From NCBI GenBank assembly GCA_004211885.1, contig SHBV01000031.1:1-32513 (forward strand): a stretch of DNA of 32,513 bases, written 5' to 3'. The notes below the pieces were generated by a model, which saw only the letters and a program-made list of their open reading frames with translations, was not told where the DNA came from and made no database searches. The number at the start of each line of letters is the position of its first letter. The first letter of the stretch is position 1. Position numbers and translations under genes: made by a program. Source of the stretch: Verrucomicrobiaceae bacterium (lineage in GTDB: Bacteria > Verrucomicrobiota > Verrucomicrobiia > Verrucomicrobiales > DEV007). Below are positions 1-7,496 of this stretch, in pieces.

Positions 1-1032
1 AAAAGGAGGAATGTTTTCTTCAGTGACCTTCCCATCCATATCGTAAATGCGATATCCTGAACTTTCAAAAGCCATGGTCCCTTTGTCTCCGTAAATACTA
101 ACAAAACTATTTTTCTCATGCTTGCGCTGCAGACAGCTACTACCATGCCAGCTGATACCGACCTTACCAAAATCATAAGTCGCGTCAGCCGTGTCAGGAG
201 TTTCTTGATCATCGTCATAATGATATCGTCCACCGTTGCAGGTGACCCGTATCGGAAAATCAACGCCCAGTCCCCACCGTGCGATGTCGAGTGCATGGAC
301 ACCATTATTAGCAAGTTCTCCTCCCCCATAATGCCAGTGCCAGTGCCAGTTATAATGGACTAGATTATTTTTGTAAGGACGGTCCGTTACAGGTCCCTGC
401 CAAAGGTTCCAGTCAAGCCAGTCGGGTGCAGGCACCTTCTTGCCGCGACCAATTGAGGGACGCCGATTATCATACCAGCACCGTGCGTAGCGCAGATTAC
501 CAAGGACCCCGTCCCTGATCTTGCCAATACCCTCGCGGTAAGACGGCAAGCTACGACGCTGATTACCCATCTGTACTAGACGGTTATTCTTTCGCGCGGC
601 CTTCACAATCAACTTCGATTCATTAGCATTGTGGCTTCCCGGCTTCTCGACATAAACGTGCTTCTGAGCACGACAGGCTAAAATCGCCGCCGGAGCATGC
701 CAGAAATTAGGGGCAGCAATTGAAAGCACATCCACTTCTTTGTCTTCAAGAATCTCACGAAAGTCAGTCACTCCTTTAGGTTCCTTCCCACCCTGCCTAG
801 ATGCGGCATACTTGACACCACTTGCCAGACGATTGTTATCCACATCACAAACATAAGCTATTTCAGCATTATCAATTCCGGTAAACCCGGCAATATGAGC
901 CTTGCCCCGGCTCAGACCCATAACGCCAACCCGCAACCGAGTATTTGGATTTTTACCAGAAAGAATGGCGGGAAATGAGGACATCGCCACCGCAGATGCA
1001 CATGTTTTCAGTAATTGTCGTCTACCTATCAT
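1..1032 (-). CDS. Gfo/Idh/MocA-family oxidoreductase, Tat-exported, 3' end cut by window edge
   Basis: This is an NAD(P)-dependent sugar-type dehydrogenase, whose family oxidises or rearranges sugars and cyclitols. The frame is open from ATG at 1032 to base 1, giving 344 codons without a stop, so the C-terminus lies outside the window. The N-terminus ([19 protein letters not shown]) carries twin arginines followed by a hydrophobic stretch, which suggests Tat export; this is common for the family in Planctomycetota and Verrucomicrobiota. A Rossmann motif ([10 protein letters not shown]) lies at about residues 34-43 and the family EKP motif at 129-131. The segment near 229-250 (W-H repeats, then [18 protein letters not shown]) matches the usual substrate-side helix with conserved H, D and R. 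An odd WHWHWHY run at 229-235 comes from a tandem TGGCAC hexamer. The next gene is divergent, separated by about 120 bp. The exact substrate is unknown. Confidence 0.88.
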   Translation of the reverse strand, partial: MIGRRQLLKTCASAVAMSSFPAILSGKNPNTRLRVGVMGLSRGKAHIAGFTGIDNAEIAYVCDVDNNRLASGVKYAASRQGGKEPKGVTDFREILEDKEVDVLSIAAPNFWHAPAAILACRAQKHVYVEKPGSHNANESKLIVKAARKNNRLVQMGNQRRSLPSYREGIGKIRDGVLGNLRYARCWYDNRRPSIGRGKKVPAPDWLDWNLWQGPVTDRPYKNNLVHYNWHWHWHYGGGELANNGVHALDIARWGLGVDFPIRVTCNGGRYHYDDDQETPDTADATYDFGKVGISWHGSSCLQRKHEKNSFVSIYGDKGTMAFESSGYRIYDMDGKVTEENIPPF

Positions 1033-1081
1033 ATTATAAAGACTAACATAGTCTGTTATCATATTACAACCCAGCAGAGCA

Positions 1082-1110
1082 TTGACACTTTCTTCAAAGA
1101 GATAGAAAAT
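1082..1110 (+). promoter_or_regulatory. Candidate sigma-70-like promoter for the 1157 gene
   Basis: A perfect TTGACA (1082-1087) is followed after 17 nt by GAAAAT (1105-1110), which matches four of six TATAAT positions. Transcription would start near 1117, about 40 nt before the gene. The support is the motif and spacing only. Confidence 0.4.
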
Positions 1111-1156
1111 AGGGTTCCTCTACATTAATTTAATTGAACGGACTGAGCGAGTGAAT

Positions 1157-2653
1157 ATGAACTACAAGGCAAGCCTGCTAATTATTGCAATAGCATCGTT
1201 CGGTTTCGGCATGATTACTGACCGGTTACTTTTCTCTTCTAAAGAATCCGCATCTGAGACAAATCCAAAATATGGGGAAAAAATATCATCTGAAGATCAA
1301 GGTAATGGCTTTGCGAATAGGAGCCTAAATAAAAGGGACCGGCAAAAGGATGATAACTCTGACCATGAAAAAGATTCTTTGGAGATACTTGAAAAGGATC
1401 CGGTAAGGTACGTCATTGAGCAAATAGAAAGAGGTAAACGAATTGACGCTTCAACTATTTCCTCATTGCTTAGCCAGTTACCACCCGGAAAGAAACGTCG
1501 AGAATTCATCGAACGGGTCGCATCGCACTGGGGACGAAAGGATCCAAGATCCGCCCTCGCTTGGACCGATACATTAGTCCCTTCCGAACAGTCAAGAGCA
1601 ATGGAAAGAATCATCCACGAATGGGCACACACTGACCCGGTCGGCGCTGCGGGTTATGTGACACAAATCCCAAAATCTCAGCGCACCCTTGACTGGGTCC
1701 ATGCCGCTGCACATATCTGGGCAGAACAGGACCAGTCAGCGGCCCTCGATTGGGCCATGGGGCTAAAGGACCCTGCTCACCGCGAACGAGCTCTGAGAGG
1801 ATCAACGGACGTCTGGGCCAGAACAGACCCTGCTGAGGCGAGCGCGTTTGCTCTCGAGATCACAGATCCCTACGAAAGGCACTCCGTAATTGAAAGCGTT
1901 GCGCGGCGCTGGGCAAGGCAGGGAACATCGGAAAGTTTAGAATGGGCATTAGGAATGGAGGGCGAAAACAGGGACAGAGCCACGATGTCCATCATTGAGG
2001 AAATTTCCGCCTACAATCCAAAAGAAGCCGCAGAGGTTTTTTCTGAAATATCATCATCCTTGTCGAGTCAAGGCACCCGAGAAAGTATTCACAGAGACAT
2101 CGCAAGAGAACTCGCGGGACGTTGGGCCACAGCGAATCCAGCCGAAGCCGCTGAGTGGGTCCTCGAACTTCCTGAATCACAACACATCCAGCGAGAAGCA
2201 GCTGAAAGAGTTGCTGAGAGGTGGGCCCATTCCAATCCTCAAGCAGCAGCAGAATGGGCTATGGAACTTCCTGAATCAGACAATATCCGCCGACAAGCAG
2301 TTGAAAGGGTCGCCGGAAGGTGGCTCAGGTCCGATAGTCTGACAGCCAGCGAATGGATTGCGGAAATGCCTGCAGGAGAGGCTCGGGACGCCGCGGCCGG
2401 AGAACTAGTAAGGAACATATCAGGCAGCGATCCCGCTTCAGCTCTCTCCTGGGCCAATAGCATCGGAAACGATGGGTATCAGACACATCTGATGGGTGAA
2501 GTAATTGAAAGATGGTATGAGACTGATCCCAATGCAGCACGATCTGCACTTCAGGCCACTGATCTGAGTGCCAGACAACGTGAAAAATTTCAAGGCATAC
2601 TCGGAACACCTCAGGCTCCCCCTAAACCTTCGGAAAGCTCCAAAACTGACTGA
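1157..2653 (+). CDS. Membrane-anchored helical repeat protein with about 11 copies of a 31-33 aa W-A/D-P motif
   Basis: The function is unknown. An N-terminal hydrophobic segment (about residues 4-22, YKASLLIIAIASFGFGMI) is a membrane anchor or uncleaved signal. A charged linker follows, then about eleven repeats of 31-33 residues. Their shared pattern is a W followed by A or R, then a D/N-P or similar pair, then A-A-x-x-W or a variant, as in HEWAHTDPVGAA, DVWARTDPAEAS, GRWATANPAEAAEW, ERWAHSNPQAAAEW and ERWYETDPNAA. The pattern predicts paired helices, like HEAT or TPR solenoids, probably a protein-binding surface. Similar repeat proteins are, from memory, frequent and poorly characterised in Verrucomicrobiota. 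An in-frame GTG at 1151 would add two residues; ATG at 1157 is preferred. A lipoprotein gene follows 14 bp downstream. The C-terminus is a short charged and Pro-rich tail. Confidence 0.8.
   Translation: MNYKASLLIIAIASFGFGMITDRLLFSSKESASETNPKYGEKISSEDQGNGFANRSLNKRDRQKDDNSDHEKDSLEILEKDPVRYVIEQIERGKRIDASTISSLLSQLPPGKKRREFIERVASHWGRKDPRSALAWTDTLVPSEQSRAMERIIHEWAHTDPVGAAGYVTQIPKSQRTLDWVHAAAHIWAEQDQSAALDWAMGLKDPAHRERALRGSTDVWARTDPAEASAFALEITDPYERHSVIESVARRWARQGTSESLEWALGMEGENRDRATMSIIEEISAYNPKEAAEVFSEISSSLSSQGTRESIHRDIARELAGRWATANPAEAAEWVLELPESQHIQREAAERVAERWAHSNPQAAAEWAMELPESDNIRRQAVERVAGRWLRSDSLTASEWIAEMPAGEARDAAAGELVRNISGSDPASALSWANSIGNDGYQTHLMGEVIERWYETDPNAARSALQATDLSARQREKFQGILGTPQAPPKPSESSKTD
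2123..2320 (+). repeat. Two adjacent 99-bp direct repeats inside the helical repeat gene
   Basis: Units 2123-2221 and 2222-2320 each begin with the TGG codon of the repeat tryptophan and both contain GAACTTCCTGAATCA (at 2165 and 2264). The period is exactly 99 nt, or 33 codons. Nucleotide similarity is clearly higher than between the other units, which points to a recent in-frame duplication. Confidence 0.75.
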
Positions 2654-2667
2654 AAATGTAGTAGTCT

Positions 2668-3102
2668 ATGAAAATTTTATCAGTACTACTGTCTCTGTTA
2701 TGGATTCTTGCTAGTTGTAAAAAAGAAAATACTACTACTGAAAACACAAAACCGAATCAAGGAAAAGGTATCACTGATATAGTTGACGAGGAGCAGACAA
2801 ACCCTAGCCGACCAAGGCCCTTGCCATCTAAGGGATCAGTTAACATGCAGGACTTAATTACAGATCCGGAAGGCCTGTTCTGCTCCAAAGATTCAGAAAT
2901 ACCTTTTAGTGGAAAAGTCTATGCCGAATATCCAAGTGGGCATCTAAGTGCTGAAGGCAATCTTAAGGTCGGACAATATGATGGTCTATGGTTCATTTGG
3001 TATGAGAATGGACAAAAACAATCTGAAGAAAATTTCAATGAAGGAAAAAGTATTTCAGTGAAGCATTGGAACAAAAGTGGCGAACCCATTGAAAAGTTAT
3101 AG
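2668..3102 (+). CDS. MORN-variant (YwqK-like) repeat lipoprotein
   Basis: A 144-residue predicted lipoprotein. The signal peptide ends in a lipobox, L14-A15-S16-C17, followed by KKE, so Cys17 should be lipidated. After a Pro/Thr-rich linker, the region at about 75-140 carries repeats of the MORN_2 type: GxLxxxG...YDGLWFIWYENGQ...E..F.EGK. In this family such repeats are short beta-hairpins, and the molecular role is generally unknown. The gene lies 14 bp after the helical repeat gene and just before a secreted protease, so the three may be co-transcribed. No Shine-Dalgarno is visible upstream. The lipoprotein call is firm and the function is unassigned. Confidence 0.78.
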   Translation: MKILSVLLSLLWILASCKKENTTTENTKPNQGKGITDIVDEEQTNPSRPRPLPSKGSVNMQDLITDPEGLFCSKDSEIPFSGKVYAEYPSGHLSAEGNLKVGQYDGLWFIWYENGQKQSEENFNEGKSISVKHWNKSGEPIEKL

Positions 3103-3157
3103 AGCCCTAAAAAGGTCTAACACAATTGTAAGAACGTTCCTGCGAGAACATTTAATA

Positions 3158-4150
3158 ATGTACGCAATAGTGTTGGTTATTAGCTTCACAATAACTCAAG
3201 AGGCAGGGGCTATAATCATTCGTGATGATCGCGATGATGACGACTACGTCGTAGATGACGCCGACTATCCAGCACTAGTCGATCTCATTGAAAAAGGAGA
3301 CTGCATAGGCACACTCGTTCACGAATCTTTTCTTCTGACTGTTGCCCACTGCGCAGCCGATATGAATGAAGGTGACCCTCTGATCATTAACAAAACCCCC
3401 AATTCCGTTTCCGAGATTATCCCGCACCCAAAATGGAAGAAAAGACGCGATGAATATGATATTGCTTTATTGCGTCTGAAGAAACCTGTAAAGAATGTTA
3501 CTCCCTTCCCTATTTACCGCGGAAGCGATGAAAAAGGCACCTCAATCACATTGGTCGGCCGCGGAGTCACCGCGACCGGGTTAAGAGGAGAACGAGGTGC
3601 TAAAAATGACGGTAAACTGCGGAAATGTACAAACATTGTGACCAAGATCGATGACCACTTTATTGAAATATTATTTGAACGCCCTGAAGAAAAGGGCATC
3701 ACCAAGTTAGAGGGTGTAGGGGCCGCAGGCGATAGTGGTTGCCCTGCATTCATGCATATCCACGGTGTCCGTTATATCGCAGGACTTAATTCATGGGGCG
3801 ATGGTCCAAAAGGAATTAAGGTCGGACAGTACGGCGCTTATGATTACCAGACCCGAGTTTCCCGTTATCTCGAGTGGCTAGATAGTGTAGTCAAATTTCC
3901 TGATCCTCCATCAAAAAAGACCGGATCATTAGTCCCTAGTATACGAGCTACTCATTTTCCCTCAGGCCCTATCAATCAACTTCTCCTTAGTTTCTCTACC
4001 GAAAACGGCAAGTCCTACGCAATCGAAAAATCTAGTAATTTATTGAATTGGGAAGTCCTCGAATCTGGCATTGTAGGCAAAGATTCTAGAATCGAAAAGA
4101 GTTACTCCGCTAGAGGAACCAGAGGATTCCTTCGCATCCTGGAAGAATGA
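3158..4150 (+). CDS. Secreted trypsin-like (S1) serine protease with C-terminal verrucomicrobial-type domain
   Basis: This is an exported chymotrypsin-fold endopeptidase. The catalytic triad can be read directly: His64 in LLTVAHCAAD, Asp101 in EYDIALLRLKKPV, and Ser193 in AAGDSGCPAF, counted from ATG 3158. The mature start region is unusually acidic (RDDRDDDDYVVDDADYP). The trypsin domain ends near residue 250. The last 70 residues (SFSTENGKSYAIEKSSNLLNW, followed by a GIVG segment and an F-L-R-I-L ending) resemble a short beta-rich C-terminal domain that I associate with exported Verrucomicrobiota proteins. A GTG at 3077 in the same frame would overlap the upstream gene by 26 bp but would supply a basic n-region before the hydrophobic segment, so the start is uncertain. 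The target is unknown. Confidence 0.87.
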   Translation: MYAIVLVISFTITQEAGAIIIRDDRDDDDYVVDDADYPALVDLIEKGDCIGTLVHESFLLTVAHCAADMNEGDPLIINKTPNSVSEIIPHPKWKKRRDEYDIALLRLKKPVKNVTPFPIYRGSDEKGTSITLVGRGVTATGLRGERGAKNDGKLRKCTNIVTKIDDHFIEILFERPEEKGITKLEGVGAAGDSGCPAFMHIHGVRYIAGLNSWGDGPKGIKVGQYGAYDYQTRVSRYLEWLDSVVKFPDPPSKKTGSLVPSIRATHFPSGPINQLLLSFSTENGKSYAIEKSSNLLNWEVLESGIVGKDSRIEKSYSARGTRGFLRILEE

Positions 4151-4252
4151 TTCGACCATTACGCTATATAATTTTTATGGATCTTATACTAAGAGTATCA
4201 GGTGTAGTGGAAACAAGATTTTCCTCTAAATTATTTTCCTTACAAGGATGAA

Positions 4253-4268
4253 AAGGATTTTGATCCTT
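4253..4268. other. Small perfect hairpin in intergenic DNA
   Basis: AAGGAT (4253-4258) and ATCCTT (4263-4268) flank a TTTG loop. A run of A follows on the plus strand and TTTTC on the minus strand. It could help end transcription on either strand, but it is short and no minus-strand gene ends here. Confidence 0.3.
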
Positions 4269-4339
4269 AAAAATAAAATTACTCCTACAATTGACCGATT
4301 GTACTCGATCACATGAAATTGCTTTGTTATGATTTAAGA

Positions 4340-4933
4340 ATGAAAACGACAATCAAGTCATTTGCTTTTCTGATTCTGATCGCCACTGCTCAGGCCGGTC
4401 CATTTGGTTTTGAATACGGCATGACCGTTGATGACATTAAAAAGTCAGGAATAAAATTAGAAAAATCAAAAACTGTTCCAGCCGAATACAAAGCCACTAA
4501 CCTCCCAAAGGAATATAAGGATTGGAACTCTACTGTCCTTGTAGGAATTACAAAAAAATATGGATTAGTCCAAATCCAAGTAAATAAACGATTAGAAAAT
4601 AACGGGAAAAAAAATTCTATATCTAAAGATTTTTATGATCGCTACACAGAAGCTCTCAAAACCAAATATGGGGATCCAAATTCAACGAATCAAATAAATG
4701 CCGGAAAAAACTCTTATTCTTCTCGTTGGAACACTTGGACATTCACTGATCGTGAGGACAAATTGGAAACAATAAGACTGACCTTAAAAACAAATACCTC
4801 ACTGAAGAAACCTTGGGATCTGGTCACCTTAACCTATGAATTCAGCGACAATGAACAATTCTGGTTAGAGTCACGCGCCCTATTAAAACAAAAGAAACTT
4901 GGACGCGAACCTATAGATCTTAATGATCTTTAA
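4340..4933 (+). CDS. Secreted protein of unknown function
   Basis: I do not recognise the family. From ATG 4340 the protein begins MKTTIKSFAFLILIATAQAG, a textbook Sec signal with likely cleavage after AQA, which is why this start is chosen over the in-frame ATG at 4313. The mature part opens with PFGFEYGMTVDDIKKSG. The F-x-G-M-x-x-D-x-(I/K) opening recurs in small secreted proteins with weakly defined folds. The rest is lysine-rich and mixed alpha/beta, with several aromatic segments (NTWTFTD, LVTLTYEFSD), plausibly a compact beta-sheet domain. There is no cysteine in the mature region and no second membrane segment. It is separated by about 190 bp from the protease gene and precedes the convergent tRNA. 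Confidence 0.65.
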   Translation: MKTTIKSFAFLILIATAQAGPFGFEYGMTVDDIKKSGIKLEKSKTVPAEYKATNLPKEYKDWNSTVLVGITKKYGLVQIQVNKRLENNGKKNSISKDFYDRYTEALKTKYGDPNSTNQINAGKNSYSSRWNTWTFTDREDKLETIRLTLKTNTSLKKPWDLVTLTYEFSDNEQFWLESRALLKQKKLGREPIDLNDL

Positions 4934-4972
4934 TGGCAAATCCTTTGGATTAACGGGTTGAGCATGTATTTA

Positions 4973-5001
4973 AAACCATGAGCCTTTTAGGAAAAAAGGC
5001 T
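4973..5001 (-). terminator. Probable terminator of the tRNA-Ala transcript
   Basis: AGCCTTTT (4981-4988) pairs with AAAAGGCT (4994-5001) around a 5-nt loop, a perfect 8-bp stem. Read on the minus strand it lies just after the tRNA 3' end and is followed by CATGGTTTTA, a short U tract offset by a few bases. No U tract occurs on the plus side. Confidence 0.45.
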
Positions 5002-5005
5002 TAAG

Positions 5006-5078
5006 TGGAGTGTAACGGAATCGAACCGATGACCTCTTCAATGCCATTGAAGCGCTCTACCAACTGAGCTAACACCCC
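5006..5078 (-). tRNA. tRNA-Ala (anticodon GGC)
   Basis: Read on the minus strand, the 73-nt sequence begins GGGGTGTTAGCTCAGTTGG and folds as a cloverleaf. The acceptor stem GGGGTGT/ACACTCC contains the G3:U70 wobble pair, the classic alanine identity element, and the discriminator is A73. The D arm is GCTC/GAGC. The anticodon stem CTTCA/TGAAG encloses ATGGCAT, giving anticodon GGC, which reads GCC and GCU. The T loop is TTCGATT. The 3' CCA is not encoded. One oddity is a T:T mismatch in the T stem (ATCGG/CCGTT). Confidence 0.96.
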
Positions 5079-5189
5079 TTTTCTTTTAAGCCTAAGACCT
5101 CTACGAAAAGTAGTGAGAGACTGGATAATAAATCAGCGCTAGATTCCCTGCAAGATCTTTTAATTGCTGAGCTAACAAACTTTGGAATG

Positions 5190-7373
5190 CTATTTGGTTC
5201 TCGCTCGCAAATGCACACGCGACACTTCACCCATATAATGAGGCATCGCATAGTCGATCGCTGATTTCCGGATATGAACGAGAGACTTTTTCGCATCGCC
5301 CTTGGCCTCAAAGTACAAGCCCAAGTAAAGGTGAGCATAGCAGAGTCGATTACGTAAGTCGTCCGGGGCCGGGTCACCTGCATTCGCAGCATCGAGCACA
5401 TCTTTAGGCTCAAGTTTACCTGCAAAGAGTTTCTGGACCTGTGCCATCGGTACTCGGCCATCACCTTTAATATCGATGAGACTTTTTTTTGCTTCCTCAA
5501 AGCCCTTAATCTTATTCACACACAGAAAATGCCAGACAGCGTTTTCGACATCATTTGAATTCACGTCCTGATGAATCTCAAACTGATCTACTCCCTTAGC
5601 AAATTCTCCCGCATAATAATAAGCCAGTCCGCGCTGCCAGTGATGCGGTTCACGGCTCGGATTATTTTTAAGATAAGCATCAAAATCTTCAATTGATCCT
5701 TTCATGTCACCATTAAAGAAGCGAGTAACACCTCGTCTCTGACGTAGCTGATCCACTCCCGGTAACGCTTTAACTAAGGCATCAAGGTCAACTAGAGCCT
5801 TCCCAAATTTACCTGCCCTTTCATTCAAATCTGCACGAGCAACTAATGCTTCATGGCTCTCAGGGTTGAGTGCCAAAGCTTCCTGAATGGCCTCGTCGCC
5901 ACTCACTTTTTTCCCACCGTCAAGGAGCCCAAACTGAACGCTTCTTAATACCTTCCTAGAATCAGCCTTTGCCTGATCATCATACTTGGCACTAAGTAAT
6001 GAACATCTGTTGCGAAGTTCCTCTAATTTTTTCTTATAGTTGGGATCAGAGACCAGATTCTTTAACTCCATCGGATCCGATTCAAGATCATGGAGAAATT
6101 CGTATGGGGGGTCCTGCTCATAGTATCGGGCATACTTATAACGTTGGCCACGGACACCTTCCCATTTAGGAATGGATCTATTATTCATCCGATGCTCACA
6201 GAAAAAGTCCTCAGGAGACTTCTTCTCTACATTGCCTTCGAGGGAACTTGTCAGTGAACGGCCCTGATAACCTTCAGGCATACGTGCACCCGCGAGCGCT
6301 ACTATCGTGGGGGCAATGTCAACGTTCAACGCTATTCCCTTCTCTCTCTTACCCCTAGCCTCTTTCTTTGCTCTTGGATCAAAAATAATTAGCGGTACCC
6401 TCTGTGACTCTTCATAATGGGACCACTTACCTGCAAATCCTCGGGAAGCAGCATAGTATCCGTTATCAGCCATATAAATTAACACCGTATTCTGAGCCAT
6501 ACCCTGAGACTTGAGTTCTTTAATGACTCGGCCAATGGCATGATCGATACCGCTTATCATGCGAAGATAATTTCGCATGTTGTTCTGATACTTTTCCTCA
6601 GTATCCCATCTCCAAAAGTAACGGTCCCTGTTCATTGATTTGCGAAGAAATTCAGGTTGAGATTCAAAGACTTTTGGATCTGACAATCTAGGCACCGGCA
6701 TTTTTACTCCCTCGTAAAGAGAGCCCACAACTTTAGGATATGGGAAATGGTTCTTCTTGTCGCCGTCCTCAGCATGAGATGCATTAAAACTGACACTTAG
6801 GCAGAACGGTTCAGATTGCTTCTTAGCTCGAGCGAGAAAATCAATAGCCCTATCAGCGGCTACCTGAGTCTCGTGCCTTAAAGAGCCATCCTTTTGCTTA
6901 TGGAAGTAAGGGCTACGATTAAGAGGAACAAAACTATCAAACATCGTATCTCTGGCACCCTTACGGACTCTGATGCCAAACTTACCAATGAATCCAGTCA
7001 GATAACCTTCTTTTTTAAGTAACGCCGGATAACTCTGGTTAGTATGAATATTCGCTATGGGCGGAGTTCCAAAAGTAAAACGGTGCGTCCTCTCATATAG
7101 CCCAGTCAAAAGCGTCGCCCTACTCGCAGCACATATTGAAGTACTCACAAAAGCGTTATCAAAAAGCCTCCCCTCGCCCGCAAGTTTATCAATGTTTGGA
7201 GTTTTAACGATGGGATGACCCGTGCACCCCAAAAAATCATTCCTCTGATCATCAGTAAGAAAGAATATAATATTCGGACGATCATCAGCAAAGGCCTTGG
7301 TCGATTCCTCATCAGCCTTGAGAAAACCATTACCTAAAATAACAAAAAGAACCAAAAAAATAAAAAAATGCAT
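5190..7373 (-). CDS. Secreted type I sulfatase with C-terminal TPR region
   Basis: A 727-residue exported sulfatase. The signal peptide is MHFFIFLVLFVILGNGFLKA. The N-terminal alkaline-phosphatase-like domain (about 30-430) has the metal-binding DD pair at 41-42 (FFLTDDQRND). The formylglycine motif C81-A-A-S-R85 matches C-x-A/P-x-R, so an anaerobic or aerobic sulfatase maturase is needed elsewhere in the genome. Other active-site segments seen are SFNASHAEDGDKKNHF and ADNGYYAASRGFAGKWSHYE. Residues about 470-727 form a helical tail with TPR-like spacing (ALNPESHEALVARADLNERA, HHWQRGLAYYYAGEFAKG), unusual in length for sulfatases, which are commonly near 450-550 residues. It probably removes sulfate esters from polysaccharides. 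It is divergent from the PQQ-type propeller gene, with about 120 bp between them. Confidence 0.93.
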   Translation of the reverse strand: MHFFIFLVLFVILGNGFLKADEESTKAFADDRPNIIFFLTDDQRNDFLGCTGHPIVKTPNIDKLAGEGRLFDNAFVSTSICAASRATLLTGLYERTHRFTFGTPPIANIHTNQSYPALLKKEGYLTGFIGKFGIRVRKGARDTMFDSFVPLNRSPYFHKQKDGSLRHETQVAADRAIDFLARAKKQSEPFCLSVSFNASHAEDGDKKNHFPYPKVVGSLYEGVKMPVPRLSDPKVFESQPEFLRKSMNRDRYFWRWDTEEKYQNNMRNYLRMISGIDHAIGRVIKELKSQGMAQNTVLIYMADNGYYAASRGFAGKWSHYEESQRVPLIIFDPRAKKEARGKREKGIALNVDIAPTIVALAGARMPEGYQGRSLTSSLEGNVEKKSPEDFFCEHRMNNRSIPKWEGVRGQRYKYARYYEQDPPYEFLHDLESDPMELKNLVSDPNYKKKLEELRNRCSLLSAKYDDQAKADSRKVLRSVQFGLLDGGKKVSGDEAIQEALALNPESHEALVARADLNERAGKFGKALVDLDALVKALPGVDQLRQRRGVTRFFNGDMKGSIEDFDAYLKNNPSREPHHWQRGLAYYYAGEFAKGVDQFEIHQDVNSNDVENAVWHFLCVNKIKGFEEAKKSLIDIKGDGRVPMAQVQKLFAGKLEPKDVLDAANAGDPAPDDLRNRLCYAHLYLGLYFEAKGDAKKSLVHIRKSAIDYAMPHYMGEVSRVHLRARTK

Positions 7374-7496
7374 GGCTAATAATAGGTAATTAATTAGAGT
7401 TTGACCAGCCCTGAGACTCTGATTCTTGAATAAAGATCCAACAACCTCTCACATTACACTTGACCTCTAACAGTGAAGACTAACATTGGTAATAGC

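Noticed and set aside
118..363. 81-residue plus-strand frame
   Set aside because: It is antisense to the clear oxidoreductase coding frame and shows no family features.
1995..2342. 115-residue frame inside the repeat gene
   Set aside because: It is an out-of-frame product of the same periodic DNA; the frame with signal and W-A/D-P repeats is the real one.
4186..4198. Terminator after the protease gene (ATACT/AGTAT hairpin)
   Set aside because: The 5-bp AT stem has no U tract and is too weak to support.
5069..5500. 143-residue minus-strand frame overlapping the tRNA and sulfatase
   Set aside because: It overlaps the end of the tRNA gene and the sulfatase coding region in another frame and has no recognisable domain.
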